A DNA stretch of 64,000 bases, taken from contig NC_061131.1 in assembly GCF_905220365.1 (NCBI RefSeq), positions 12,933,318 to 12,997,317 of the forward strand, read 5' to 3'. This DNA comes from Vanessa cardui. Taxonomy: Eukaryota; Arthropoda; Insecta; Lepidoptera; Nymphalidae. The number at the start of each line of letters is the position of its first letter. Position 1 is the first letter of the stretch. The position numbers and the translations under genes are program-made. The notes under the pieces were generated by a model that worked only from the letters and a program-made list of their open reading frames with translations, made no database searches and was not told the DNA's origin. Below, one piece after another: positions 20,492-31,170 of this stretch.

Positions 20492-22419
20492 TGTGCGCAC
20501 ATAACAATAGAGATATAGAGATATATTATAGAGATATCCAAGTATATGTATATACAAAACTGGAAAGTATATAATATTTCATACCTACTTGAATCATATA
20601 TATTGAAAATTATATTGAAAAATCTTGTATATTCTATCCAAAATACACATTTTACAAGATTTTCAAACGATACATTAAAAGGGGTAAGGATGTAAAATGC
20701 TGAATATTTATTAGTATTTTTATTTATTAGTATACAATAACGGCGTTCATCCTCCACATCTTAGGTCATTTTTGCTACTTGGGTTAACCGTAAGAAGGCA
20801 ACATTGCGAAGTAGTAAATATCATTAAAAAATATTGCAAAGGTGTGTTTGGTAAACAAATATGATTGGTAGTATATTTTGGCCTTTGACAAAAAAATAAG
20901 AGTTACGATTTCGTCGGATTCGAAGATTTGGAGATCGTATGATCATACTATATGAATTCCTGTCTTACGATACTTCTTTGAGTATGTATGTTACAAAAAA
21001 AATGATATAGAATTTTCCATTTGTGAGAATGAAGCGTTTGTTAAGTTATAACAATTAAAAACTAGCTGTTGCCGTGATGGCTGACCCTCCAAACTTTTCT
21101 CATCTCGGCCCTACTGTGACCACCCATTATAGTTAAAAACTTCAAGTTCCCGGACGAAGGTTACCGCTAATGTTTGAACAGATACATGTATGAAAATTAT
21201 ATAATATTATGTTTAGTAACTATTATATGTTATCGTTTAATCTCGTGCTTTATTATTATAAATAGTTCAAAACTACTTGATTATTATCAGTCCTACAAAA
21301 CTGTGAATACATTCACATACACATGAAGGCACACACTCATCCAAACACATACACGTGTACCTAAGTAGAGGTATTATATATATTATGTAACTAACTAACT
21401 CTTCGAACCTTTCTTTTTAAACATCTATGATTATTAAATTAAACGATTAATTTACAACAAATGAATGATAACACTTTCCGAATAAAAATTGATAAACTGT
21501 ATTAATTAGTAATATAAATCAAAAATAAAATTTAAGAAAATATTGTTTTAGCTTTTTGGATAATACGTGGTCTTCTTGGAGGCCTATGGCTTATAAGCTT
21601 CATAGGGCTTATCCCGTTTAAAATACAATACTCTTTAAGGTAATTTTCTTTTACTAGGCATATTTCTCAACTTTCAGAAATGCGAAAACAAGACAAGTTA
21701 CTCACATTCGACTTTATAATATAAAAAAATAATACAAAGAAATTGGTTTGAAAATGTATTAATATATTATTGCAACATTTTGTAAACAGAAACTCCTTTT
21801 TTGTATCTTTTTCTTTACTTATATCTCATCAACAATTTTCATGAGACTTTTTACCATACATTTAAGGGTCAGGAAGCGAAAGTATTTCAAAAGTTGAGTA
21901 AATAGGGAAAACGCGTGACTTACGATAATAAGGCAACAAATATTTATGATTGATCTAATGTAATATCGTATACACATCAAACGCGATAACAGTTATAAAT
22001 ATAATAGACGTTATATTTTATATAAGTCACCTGATATTGAAGCTGTAAGACCAGCAGTAAGCTGGGAGATTTAAGCTGATAACCATATTAACTTGAATCA
22101 CCAATGAATCATTGGACCATTGGTGTTTTGCTAATAAAATTGTAGTGTTTGCAGATATTAGAATAGAACTAGAAATTGTGGTCAATAATGGCAATGGAAG
22201 TTCAGAGCTCAAATTCTAACAAATGGAGATCCTTAAGAAAACACAATAGCAAAAGAAAAAAAATGTATATGCAAACAAATAGGTAGGTATATTCCAGAAA
22301 GTTAATTTCGTATGAAAATAATACAAGCAAAAGAAGACAGATGAAATGCAACGAAGGATAACTCTAGCTTTGAAAACATATTTGAATCTGTAAGAAAAAA
22401 TGGAACGAATTTCATTTGA
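20492..22419. other. Long single-copy AT-rich stretch
   Basis: No repeat family is recognised. The 116-codon minus frame at 20407-20757 starts inside the MITE and is rich in Ile, Tyr and Asn with no motif, so I reject it as a gene. The part from about 21060 to 21190 has higher complexity (GTTGCCGTGATGGCTGACCC) but no match I know. Confidence 0.3.
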
Positions 22420-22458
22420 TAAGATGCACGCGTTCTAACCACCGGGCCATCTCATCTA
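22420..22458 (-). mobile_element. SINE-A head fragment
   Basis: GATAAGATGCACGCGTTCTAACC with CCGGGCCATCTCATCT is the antisense A-box half of the head only. It directly precedes the tail of the full copy, so a second SINE landed beside an older head. Confidence 0.75.
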
Positions 22459-22760
22459 AAAGTAAAGTAATAGCCCGTAAATTTCCCACTGCTGGGTTAA
22501 GGCTTCCTCTTCCATTAAGGAGAGGGTTTGGGACATGTTCCACCACGCTGTTCCAATGTGGGTCGGTGGAATGCACATGTGGCCGAATTTCGATGAAACT
22601 AGACTCATGCAGGTTTCCTCACGCTGTTTTCCTTCACCGCCGAGTACGAGAGGAATTATAAACACAAATTAAGCATATATGTATACTGGTGCTTGCATGG
22701 GTTTGAACTCGCAAACATCGGTTAGAATGCGCGAGTTCTAACCACCGGGCCATCTCGTCT
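22459..22760 (-). mobile_element. SINE-A, full length, (CTTTA)n-type tail
   Basis: Complete from AAAGTAAAGTAATAGCCCG to CGGGCCATCTCGTCT on the plus strand. Two short frames on opposite strands across it are SINE-derived. Confidence 0.9.
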
Positions 22761-23272
22761 ATATTAAAGTAATAGGTAGTTTAAAGACGGTTATGCAAAG
22801 ACAAATTAACTATTTACTCTGTTTCGCTGAAATCAGCGAATGCGGGAAGTAAAACCTTCACAGATGTATGAATCACTATCGACTTTCGAATTTCATGGTA
22901 AAAATTCTTTAATAAAAACATCCAGGACCACGATATCTGCATGAAACGATTCACTAAGCCAACAAATCAGTTACAACGTACACGTTAATATTCAATAATG
23001 GACAAATAACGTCCTGAGATTATTTCAAGCGATTATGCAGAACCTTATTAGTTCACGATAAATAATGAATGGTTATATACCGATTGGTATTGTATAGGAA
23101 CTTCTGGGTGATCGCCACCTAATCATAAGTTATTCAATCAACAAATACTAATGCTTCGTATAACTGTGTTCTGTTGGAGTGGTTTCTCTCTGCGCGCGCG
23201 CTTGTTTGTGTGTGTGTGTGACATTTTACAGGCTCAATGCATATTAGATCTCATTGATAGAAAATTAGTTTA
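22761..23272. other. Unrecognised, with mixed CG/TG microsatellite
   Basis: Alternating purine-pyrimidine tract GCGCGCGCGC then TTGTTTGTGTGTGTGTGTG at about 23193-23220, of a Z-DNA-prone type. No genes seen. Confidence 0.4.
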
Positions 23273-23561
23273 AGAGCGGAGATAGTCCAATGGTTAGAAC
23301 GCGTGCATCATAATCGATAATTGCGGGTTCAAGCCCAGACAAACACCACTGAATTTCCACGTGCTTAATTTATGTTTAAATTCATCTTGTGCTCGGCGGT
23401 GAAGGAAAACATCGTGAGCAAACAAATTATATAATTTGAACGAAATCCTGCCATTGTATATCCACCAGATACCATTGGAGCAGGGTGGTGGAATATGCTC
23501 CAAACATCTCCTCAAAGGGAGAAGGGGCCTTAACCCAGCCGTGGGAAATTTACAGGCTGTT
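23273..23561 (+). mobile_element. SINE-A, full length, moderately diverged
   Basis: Head GAGCGGAGATAGTCCAATGG and B box GGTTCAAGCCC. The body shows several substitutions. The tail is short (GGCTGTTTATG). Confidence 0.85.
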
Positions 23562-23689
23562 TATGTAATGCATGTAATGTTATGATAAAAAATAAATAAA
23601 GAAATTGCTGGTAAATGCTTTACTGCCAAACTCCTGGCCTTTTTTGAAGATAAGTTTTGTAGGTTATGTCAACGCGCTACTCCTTTGCA

Positions 23690-24070
23690 GCTTAGTGACT
23701 CATTTATCAAAATTTGATGCCATACACGCAGTTTTCCCATCTAGTGAGTGTCATTTTCGCACTCTGAAAAATGCAAAATAGTCTACATCGTTTACAATTA
23801 ATTACAAAAACTATTTACAGCTTAGTAAAGTCACCAGACCGTAATCACGTCTGTTTACACGGAAGCCATATTGGTGAATCGAAATTTCGATTTTGGTTAC
23901 CGACATTAGTAATTCCCACGCGACCGTTGAATAGTCGAGCTCGACGGGTGATTAATAACCAGATATTAATCATAGTATTATTCCGCAAAACCGGATTTAA
24001 TTCCCAAACGAACATTGCCGAAGCGTCACACGAGTTGGACTTTCCTATTTTCATCAGATATTATTAGGGA
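23690..24070. promoter_or_regulatory. Single-copy high-complexity island, possible enhancer
   Basis: About 380 bases with mixed composition and no repeat match, open on both strands (98 codons plus, 69 minus). It contains clustered homeodomain-type words in GGGTGATTAATAACC and AGATATTAATCATAG. An ORF on both strands at once usually reflects base composition, not coding. I infer conserved regulatory DNA only from its appearance. Confidence 0.3.
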
Positions 24071-24830
24071 TGCTTTGTGTCGTTTTAATTAATAATCTGA
24101 TATCTAGATGACATGTTCAAACAATCTGCTACAGCATTCAGCACGAAATATGACATCAAAATAATACCGGATTTAATTTATTGTGTTTGATAATTAAATG
24201 GGACTATCCAGTACTGTCACGCTCAACGATTCTGCGGTTATAACTCGAATAAATTTTATATAATACTATATTTGAACTAGAATAGGAACGAAGCTCTCGA
24301 CCACAATGAATGTTGGTTCGAGTCAAAAATAGACAACTCAAAACCGGTATCACATGTTTGAATATTAAAGCATGTTAGATATATTAATATGTACTGGTGT
24401 TATATTACAATGCTCTCAGGATACAGTTGAGTTTATTCATTATTTCGTTTCTACGAAATTTTTTCATGCTTTATAACAATATGATGTTTACGTTTTATGC
24501 ATTTGTGTATTTGTTGATTGAAAAGTGCTTGATTAAAACTTACTTGAATTAAGTATATTGTGATTTTGAGTGACACTTATCTTATAAGCCAGAAGACAAT
24601 TTTACTAAGTATTACTGTTTGGTGATACAATATGCAATAAGTGGGTGGTACCTATCCCAAGAACGCACACAGAACCATCATATTAATGCAAGTCATGTAC
24701 GCCGGTTATGCATATCAAATTACTATGTATATCATTTCCGTTCTATTTTTATGCGTACTGTAAATATACTTTACCAAATTGAATAAATGAAATATGATGA
24801 TCTCGTTATTCTAGAATAATTCATAAAAAG
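24071..24830. other. Unrecognised, containing a REP-B 3' scrap
   Basis: AATAAGTGGGTGGTACCTATCC near 24638 is the 3' part of REP-B in plus orientation (about 24610-24680). The remainder is unrecognised. Confidence 0.4.
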
Positions 24831-25055
24831 CTAGCGACCCGCCCTGGCTTCGCACGGGTACTTGATAATGATATTATGACCAAATTACATAAAATCGTTA
24901 ATATTATATTATAAATAGTAGCCTTTGGTTTTTTGAAGTATAACCTATATTACTGTCAATTTTATCCAAATCCTTTCACATGTTTTTTCATGAAAGAACA
25001 ACAGACATACATACATCCATCGCCACAAACTTTCGCCTTTATAATATTAGAAGAA
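24831..25055 (+). mobile_element. RTE-S element
   Basis: Starts CTAGCGACCCGCCCTGGCTT and ends CCTTTATAATATTAGAAGAAT. The middle block with the FTYTCACATG-type TTTCATGAAAGAACAACAGAC is retained. Internal sequence differs from the 7.1-kb copy, indicating a different subfamily. Confidence 0.78.
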
Positions 25056-25301
25056 TATAATTTGAATTCTATGATTTGTTGTTGAAAGGGCTAGAGTGCC
25101 CTTTTAGGAACATTTAATAATTCTTTAAAAAAATGATCAAGTTATTTCTGCTCATTCGTAGATGTACCAGCTTAACGTGCTTTTCACAGCAGGAGATTAT
25201 GCACTCTCCTAAACTCCAAATATAATGTTTTTTTTTTTTAGCATAAAACTCAATAAGGTTCACCTAGAATTCGAACCAAAAACCTCTTACACTTACGAAT
25301 A

Positions 25302-25552
25302 AAGTAAAGTAAATTAACAGCCCGTAAATTACCCACTGCTGGGCTAAGGCCTCCTCTTCCATTAAGGAGAGGGTTTGGAACATATTCCACCACGCTGTTC
25401 CAATGCGAATTGGTGGAATGCACGAGAACGGCGAGCACGAGATGAATCATAAACACAAATTAAGCACATATACATAGTGGTTATTGCCTGGGCTTGATCC
25501 CGAAATCATTGGTTAAGATGCACGCGTTCTTACCACTGGGACATCTCAACTC
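25302..25552 (-). mobile_element. SINE-A with internal deletion
   Basis: A (CTTTA)-type tail and the 3' body are intact, then GGTGGAATGCACGAGAACGGCG skips about 60 bases of body to rejoin at the GAGCACGAGATGAAT block. The B-box region is damaged (GGGCTTGATCCC on plus). Confidence 0.85.
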
Positions 25553-25962
25553 TTACAAGTACATCAAAAAATTAATGTTATCACATAAGCAACATCTGTT
25601 CATCGTTTCTAATCTAATTACCAAAAGTAAGTGTTATTGATAATGACTCTTTAACGCCAGACCACAGAATTAATTTTAATGATTATTGTCAGTACATTTT
25701 AATTAAATAACGAGCATGCAATCAACCCAATTTTAATATCAGACTCAAATTTATTAAACTATGAAATAAAACAACAATTTGTTTGAACAAATAGGAGTTA
25801 CCAATGCTATTTCATGTCACAAACTCCTGGAAACTTTTATACACAGAATTGTTCTTTAAGACTTTATAATTACATCAAAAACCACTTGCCCGTTTCAGAT
25901 TACAGAACTTTATATATTTTGTTTTATAATCTGTGTCTGTGTATTTTTTTAATGATATAGAT

Positions 25963-26225
25963 AGGTGGACCAGCAAATGGGCCACCTGATGATAAGTGGC
26001 CACCACCGTCTATAGACAAGGGCGCTGCATCAAATATTAATTCCTTACATCGCCCAATGTGCCACCAACCTTGGTGGATCTAGATATTATGTCTCGGCAT
26101 AAGACTCCACTCCACCTGATAGTAAGTGGATGTGGAGTTCGAAGACGACCAGTGTAGTCAATAAGAATGAGTTGCACTGGCGTACTCACCCTTTAAACTG
26201 CAACTCAACAATACTGTGTACTTTT
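25963..26225 (+). repeat. REP-B with rearranged middle
   Basis: GGGCCACCTGATGATAAGTGG starts a normal copy to ATGTGCCACCAACCTTGG. Then comes ACCTGATAGTAAGTGGATGTG, a second copy of the 5' block, before GCACTGGCGTACTCACCC. The duplicated 5' block inside the element is unusual for the family. Confidence 0.7.
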
Positions 26226-26688
26226 CTTCAGTAGAATCATTTATTAAAGACAAAAAAATCTTTTACTCATAATTGACGCACACTTTTAATATTTTATCAA
26301 TAGACTAACTTACCTTTATATGTTAACGTGGATAGATTAGTTCTCATAACTGTCGTCCAGAAGTAAGATTAAGAGCTCTGGTTAACCAGATGTTTGCGCG
26401 TTCCGAATACAAATAGACGCGTCGGTCAGTCACGTGCTATGGCTATAATAAATATTAGGTTCATATTTATTATCGTACGATATCGCACGCTTTGAACGTT
26501 ACTTGATAATATATAGTTCGAGAATATTTGATAGTGTTGTGGGTCAATTGAAATTCAACCTGGAATATTTAAGAGAACGTATATTATGTTTGTCTGATAC
26601 TTGATGTTATACATAATGACTCGATTAATGATCAATATGTCGCTTAGTACTTAACAATCTCGACGCCATTTTAATTAACCAATACATA
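26226..26688. other. Unrecognised, with a weak promoter-like spot
   Basis: GACGCGTCGGTCAGTCACGTGC at 26417-26438 combines an insect initiator word (TCAGT) with a CACGTG E-box. A short ATG frame follows and ends after 18 codons. Such words also arise by chance. Confidence 0.2.
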
Positions 26689-26935
26689 CAATAACAACAA
26701 CAACAACAACCTGTACCCACTGCTGGGCTAAGGCTTCTCTACCTTTGTGGGATGATGGAATGTACATGTGACAGAATTTCGATGAATTTAGACACATGCA
26801 GTTTTCCGTCACTGCCGAGCACGAGATGAATTATAAACACAAATTAAGCACATATATATAGTGGTGCTTGCCTGGGTTTGAACCCGAAATCGTCGATTAA
26901 GATGTACGCGTTCTAACCACTGGGTCGTCTCAGCG
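26689..26935 (-). mobile_element. SINE-A with shortened 3' body, (GTT)n tail
   Basis: The tail reads CAATAACAACAACAACAAC on plus. The block around the TGGAACAGCGTGGTGGAATAT motif is deleted. Head and B box (GGTTTGAACCC antisense) are well preserved. Confidence 0.85.
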
Positions 26936-28222
26936 TATTGTACGCTTACTATACCTTTTTAAATTATCCATTATATAAATGTGAAAAAATACTTATGAAT
27001 GAAGCTAGGATATAGAATTAAAAACTTTTAGTTTGTTAGTTTCCTTACAGGGTATAATAAGTATTGATGATAAAGATTATCTATCGATGTAGCATAAATA
27101 GCTTATTTGCCTTTCTTAAAAAACATGATAAATTATGATGGTAAATAAACTTATCAGTAATTTCAATTAAAAAACTATTAAAGAATTAGTACATTAAATA
27201 CTATCATCACATAATTTCAGTAAAATTACAAAGATAGCATTGACTTTTATTCGGGAAAACTGTGTTTTCATTAGTCGAATGAAATTTGATTTCAGCCACC
27301 CCATAGTTATTTCCTTTCAATTCAAGCTGGTTGAAATACGTCTAAGTTATACTGACTTAGAGACTTTCCCTCTCTAGATCATATCAGTGTTGCAAAGTCA
27401 TTTGTTTATTTTGTTATGTAACTATTCATTTTTCTGTGGCACTTGATTTATTCTCACTCTTTCTGATTTTTTTTTTCAATCAGATATAAATTCACATATT
27501 TTGTTTATTTTTATTTCCATATAACCCCAGTTTCCATAGTATCCACCGCTTCGCTCGTTTTACGGTTTAGGTTATCATGAGTTACATACACACTTGTGTA
27601 TATATTTGAACTGGCTCACTGGTAGCAGAATATCTGATGAGTGGGTACTTCCAGATGTACTTGCAAATAGCCATACATTAAAATTTAATCACTGTGCATA
27701 AGTTGTAATCATATGGACATATGTAGGAATAAGGAAATGCATTTACAATCGTAGATGTGAAATTACTAACCTCTGTATCTTAAATGAGTAAATATTGTTA
27801 GCAATTTAACATTAATTATATAATGGCATGAATAGAAATTTGATAGTTAAAATATTTTTAATATTAATTATAACATTTAGTATAATATTTACCATTTGAG
27901 ATTTATTTGGTACATGACTTAATAACATTGTGCTAGGATATAAATACAAATATGAGTTAAGAATAGTTCCTGTGAAATCTTGTGTTGGGGTCTTGGAACC
28001 CATCTTGGAAGCCGAATGGTACACCTCTAGGACACGTTAACTATCATTGTTTTGTTTCGTTGTTGTTTTTTTGTAGATTACGCTAGTCAGCAGATAATTT
28101 TTTTTTTTCTATTTTTGTTGCTTTTCGTTTCGATGTTTTTTTCAATTTTTTTGTGCTTTTTATTCTTTTTATAATTGTGTTGTTTCCCTGTAAACATTTA
28201 TTTCTTTCTCTTTAAAAAAAAA
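26936..28222. other. Unrecognised, with a REP-B scrap at 27.6 kb
   Basis: ACTGGCTCACTGGTAGCAGAATATC and GATGAGTGGGTACTTCCAG at 27605-27665 are REP-B 3' words. The rest is AT-rich with T-runs around 28060-28200. The minus frame 27812-28024 has no motif. Confidence 0.35.
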
Positions 28223-28262
28223 ATCTTGACCGCGTGGAATGGTGGGAAGAATGCTAGTTATA
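28223..28262 (-). mobile_element. LINE-E 3' scrap (40 bp)
   Basis: Plus-strand AATCTTGACCGCGTGGAATG and GTGGGAAGAATGCTAG match the extreme C-terminal codons of LINE-E. The adenine run before it lies on the downstream side of the minus-strand copy. Confidence 0.6.
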
Positions 28263-28442
28263 TTAATAAATTGTTTACCTATAAAATATATTACATAATT
28301 TTTATATCAAGAAAAAAATCACTTGTTAATTATTTTACATTTTAAATTTCGAACACGTGGGACCATAATTAGATATTTAATCTACTGGTTTTTTTATTGT
28401 TTCAAATAGGTACCTAGTGATAAGTGACTGACATAAGTCTGA

Positions 28443-28673
28443 ATGTCTGTCCGAAATATAAACCATCCATTACAGATTCAATGCGATGATACTCGGGAAG
28501 GGGATGTTATGTCCCTTCCTTGCATAAACCCTTTCAAACAAGTTAATTCAAATTCATATCAACAATTTGTATATGTACCGTTGAAAGGGTGCGAGAACCA
28601 ATATACTTACAGGGACAATGACAGAAAATTATTGATTGTTTTTTTTTTTACGTTTGTGTTAGATGTGAGCTAA
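28443..28673 (+). other. 76-codon frame, function unknown
   Basis: Reads MSVRNINHPLQIQCDDTREG at the start and ends in a phenylalanine run from poly(T). It has ordinary composition in its first 50 residues but no domain I recognise and no supporting splice or promoter context. Most likely chance. Confidence 0.12.
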
Positions 28674-28748
28674 GTAATACAAAAATATTGATGGCATTAT
28701 TATATCATAAATCCATTATAATTTTCACTCCAAAAAAAAAAATTAAAA

Positions 28749-28905
28749 AGTTCATTAGTTTTCTATATTTTCTCGGGTCTGGGTGTTGGTGGTACCATTC
28801 TTTTTGATTTTCCATAACACAAGTGCTTTAGCTACTTACATTGGGATCAGAGTAATAAATGTGATGTTGTCGAATATTTATTATATGTTTATATATTAAT
28901 ACATA
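28749..28905 (+). repeat. Dispersed repeat, second copy (see 6.64 kb)
   Basis: More complete than the 6.64-kb copy, including ACATTGGGATCAGAGTAATA and GTGATGTTGTCGAATATTTA. Probably the 3' region of a non-LTR element. Confidence 0.6.
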
Positions 28906-29394
28906 TATTAGAACACGATTTATATACATAACATTTTTCATTGTACAAAATCACAAATAATATCGGACAAGACAAATAAAACCTTTTATAAAATTATAAG
29001 CTTTCGAAATATCATATTTAATTTTCGAACGAATTTGTAATTCATGCATAGAATAAAATTTACAGTTGTATAAATTCGCTGTCATCGTCGAAACGATTAC
29101 ATTCCCTTTGATAAAGAAATTACTTTTTAATTTTGGATAACATTGTAATGGAATAATGCGTCGCTTGCGGTCGGAAACAGAGGTGACTAATTCTTTTTTT
29201 ATTGCCTTTCAAACGACCAAAAGATTATAATGAATACGCAATTCTTCTCGTAATGTATCTACGATCTTTCATCATCGTGGATTTTTACTTAAAATAATAT
29301 TATATAAATAATATTTTAATGTTTATTTGAAATTGCTGCAATTATACTTTTTTACTATTACATTTACTAATGTAAATAAGGACATAATTGTACA

Positions 29395-29545
29395 CCAACA
29401 AAAGTTAAAAATAGTTACTGTACAAATAATGGCCGCGTGGAATATTTGAAAAAAATGTTTTGCCGCATTGCATCGCAATTCCTATTAATTGGGCAAAAAA
29501 AAAACAGTCCTCCTGACACCAGCAGAGACAATAAGAGGAGATGTT
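29395..29545 (-). mobile_element. LINE-E 3' fragment, diverged
   Basis: Plus strand TTACTGTACAAATAATGGCCG, TGCATCGCAATTCCTATTAA and TCCTCCTGACACCAGCAGAG align with the coding end at 60.73-60.86 kb, with frameshifting indels. Old copy. Confidence 0.65.
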
Positions 29546-29558
29546 ATACATTGAATAA

Positions 29559-29855
29559 AAGGCCTAGTTGTTAGAATACGTACTTCTTAACAAATTTCAA
29601 ATTGTGATTGCGGGTTCAAAACTAAGAAGGCGCCATTGAATTTCCGTGTTCTTAATTTGTATTTATAATATATCTGGTGCTCGACAGTCATTCGTGAGGA
29701 AACCTGCATGTGCCTAATTTTAACGAAATTGTGCCACATATGAAACCATTATCCCGCATTAGAGCAGCGTGGTGGAATATGCTTCAATCAGCCTCAAAAA
29801 GAGAGTAAGCTTTGGCTCAGCGGTGAGGCATATGATATTCACAGTCTGTATATGT
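29559..29855 (+). mobile_element. SINE-A with internal duplication in the head
   Basis: Between the A-box half and the B box (GGTTCAAAACTA), an extra ACAAATTTCAAATTGTG lengthens the tRNA-like head. The body is moderately diverged. Confidence 0.75.
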
Positions 29856-29976
29856 TGTTATGCATTTAACAAAGGCTTTTTAAGTATTACTATAAGGTCT
29901 GAGGTCAAGGTGTTTTAAAAAGATTTTAAATAACATATATATTAAATTAGACAATTACTTTTTTGTTTTTTTTTTT

Positions 29977-30150
29977 TCATATTTCAGTCAACCTGAAGCG
30001 CTTATACAAATTAATGACACAAAATTGAAAAAAATTATGAATGATCCCATCACCCCAAGTTGGCTGCTGGCATTTGGAGCAGAAATAAATATTAACTCGT
30101 GTGAACGTCAGAATATGTCTGATTAAATCAAATCAAATCAATTTACAACC
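29977..30150 (+). pseudogene. Exon-like segment with splice acceptor and 40+ codon frame
   Basis: A T-rich run ends in CATATTTCAG, a textbook 3' splice site. The following frame (after the first base) runs PEALIQINDTKLKKIMN, continues through WLLAFGAEININSCERQNMS and ends Asp-TAA at about 30126. An AAATCAAATCAAATCAAT tail and a SINE-A in the same orientation follow. An inverted partner lies at 9.1 kb. I do not recognise the protein. Intact acceptor plus open frame favours a terminal exon. Only replacement differences from the partner, and the shared SINE junction, favour a repeat unit. I cannot decide between them. Confidence 0.45.
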
Positions 30151-30151
30151 A

Positions 30152-30448
30152 GAGCCGAGATGGCCCAGTGGTTAGAACGCGCCCATCTTAACCGATGATT
30201 TCGGATTCAAACCCAGGCAAGCACCACTATATATATGTGCTTAATTTGTGTTTATAATTCATCTCGTGCTCGGCGGCGAAGGAAAACATCGTGAGGAAAC
30301 TTGTATGTGTCTAATTTCATCGAAATTATGTCACATGTGCATTCCACCAACCCGTGTTGGAACAGCGTGGTGGAATATGTTCCAAGCCCTTAATGGGAAA
30401 GGAGGCCATTAGCCCAACAGTGGAAAATTTACAGGCTGTTGCTTTAAA
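30152..30448 (+). mobile_element. SINE-A, complete, young-looking
   Basis: Starts GAGCCGAGATGGCCCAGTGG, the cleanest head here, and ends GGCTGTTGCTTTAAATC. AAATCAATTT at 30135-30144 recurs at 30446-30455 as a likely target duplication, leaving seven extra bases before the head. Confidence 0.9.
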
Positions 30449-31104
30449 TCAATTTTATTGAAGTAAATTTTACAGTCAAGCGTTTTTGATTCGCCTATAA
30501 ATAAATACTACCGACGTTTCGGGTTTCGTTCGATATGACCTTACAATAAATATGGCTTGATAATTAATACTGGAAATTAAATTTGCTATTATAAATTTAC
30601 ATAAAACCTATATTTTGATAAGTTAAATACAATATATTAAAAGGACTATACAAAACAACGTATAAGATCTTCGTTATGCTCCTGAGAGCAAATATTAGCT
30701 CCGATTTATGTGTCAAGTGCAATTGTTATTTTATTTGTGATTGTTCATTCTACTTAATTGTATTTTATAGGATTGTCATGTGTATGTGTGTTTATGTTCA
30801 TGATATGGTTTGTGTATATAGCATCAGTGTGGAATTATGTAAAATAGATATTTGTGGTATTTAGATAACTTTGACAATATTTATTTATGATGCGTAACAC
30901 AAAAAAACAATCGTAAGTACAGAAGCAACATCAAATCAACACTGCTAAGACGTATAAATAAAATAAAATCAAGCATAATAATTTAATGTGGTAACTATGA
31001 TATGCGTATTTGTTATAATTATATTAGTGTGGCAAATATTTGAAGTTCTTAATGGCAAATTTAATGTTAGAACGAAATTTATTATTTCTTTGTGATCAAG
31101 TAAG
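30449..31104. other. Unrecognised AT-rich stretch
   Basis: The 62-codon frame at 30676-30864 is cysteine- and valine-rich, without a motif I recognise. No other feature. Confidence 0.3.
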
Positions 31105-31170
31105 AAGTAGATTCTATTGAGAAGAACCGGCAAGAAATTCAGTAGTTACTCTTTTTCAACATTTAAAAAT
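31105..31170 (-). mobile_element. LINE 3'-region fragment (CR1/Jockey-like)
   Basis: GAGAAGAACCGGCAAGAAATTC and TACTCTTTTTCAACATTTAA match the antisense of the 57.3-kb fragment. Only this block remains. Confidence 0.6.

Noticed and set aside
20407..20757. 116-codon minus-strand ORF
   Set aside because: It starts in a MITE terminal repeat, and is rich in Ile, Tyr and Asn without any motif.
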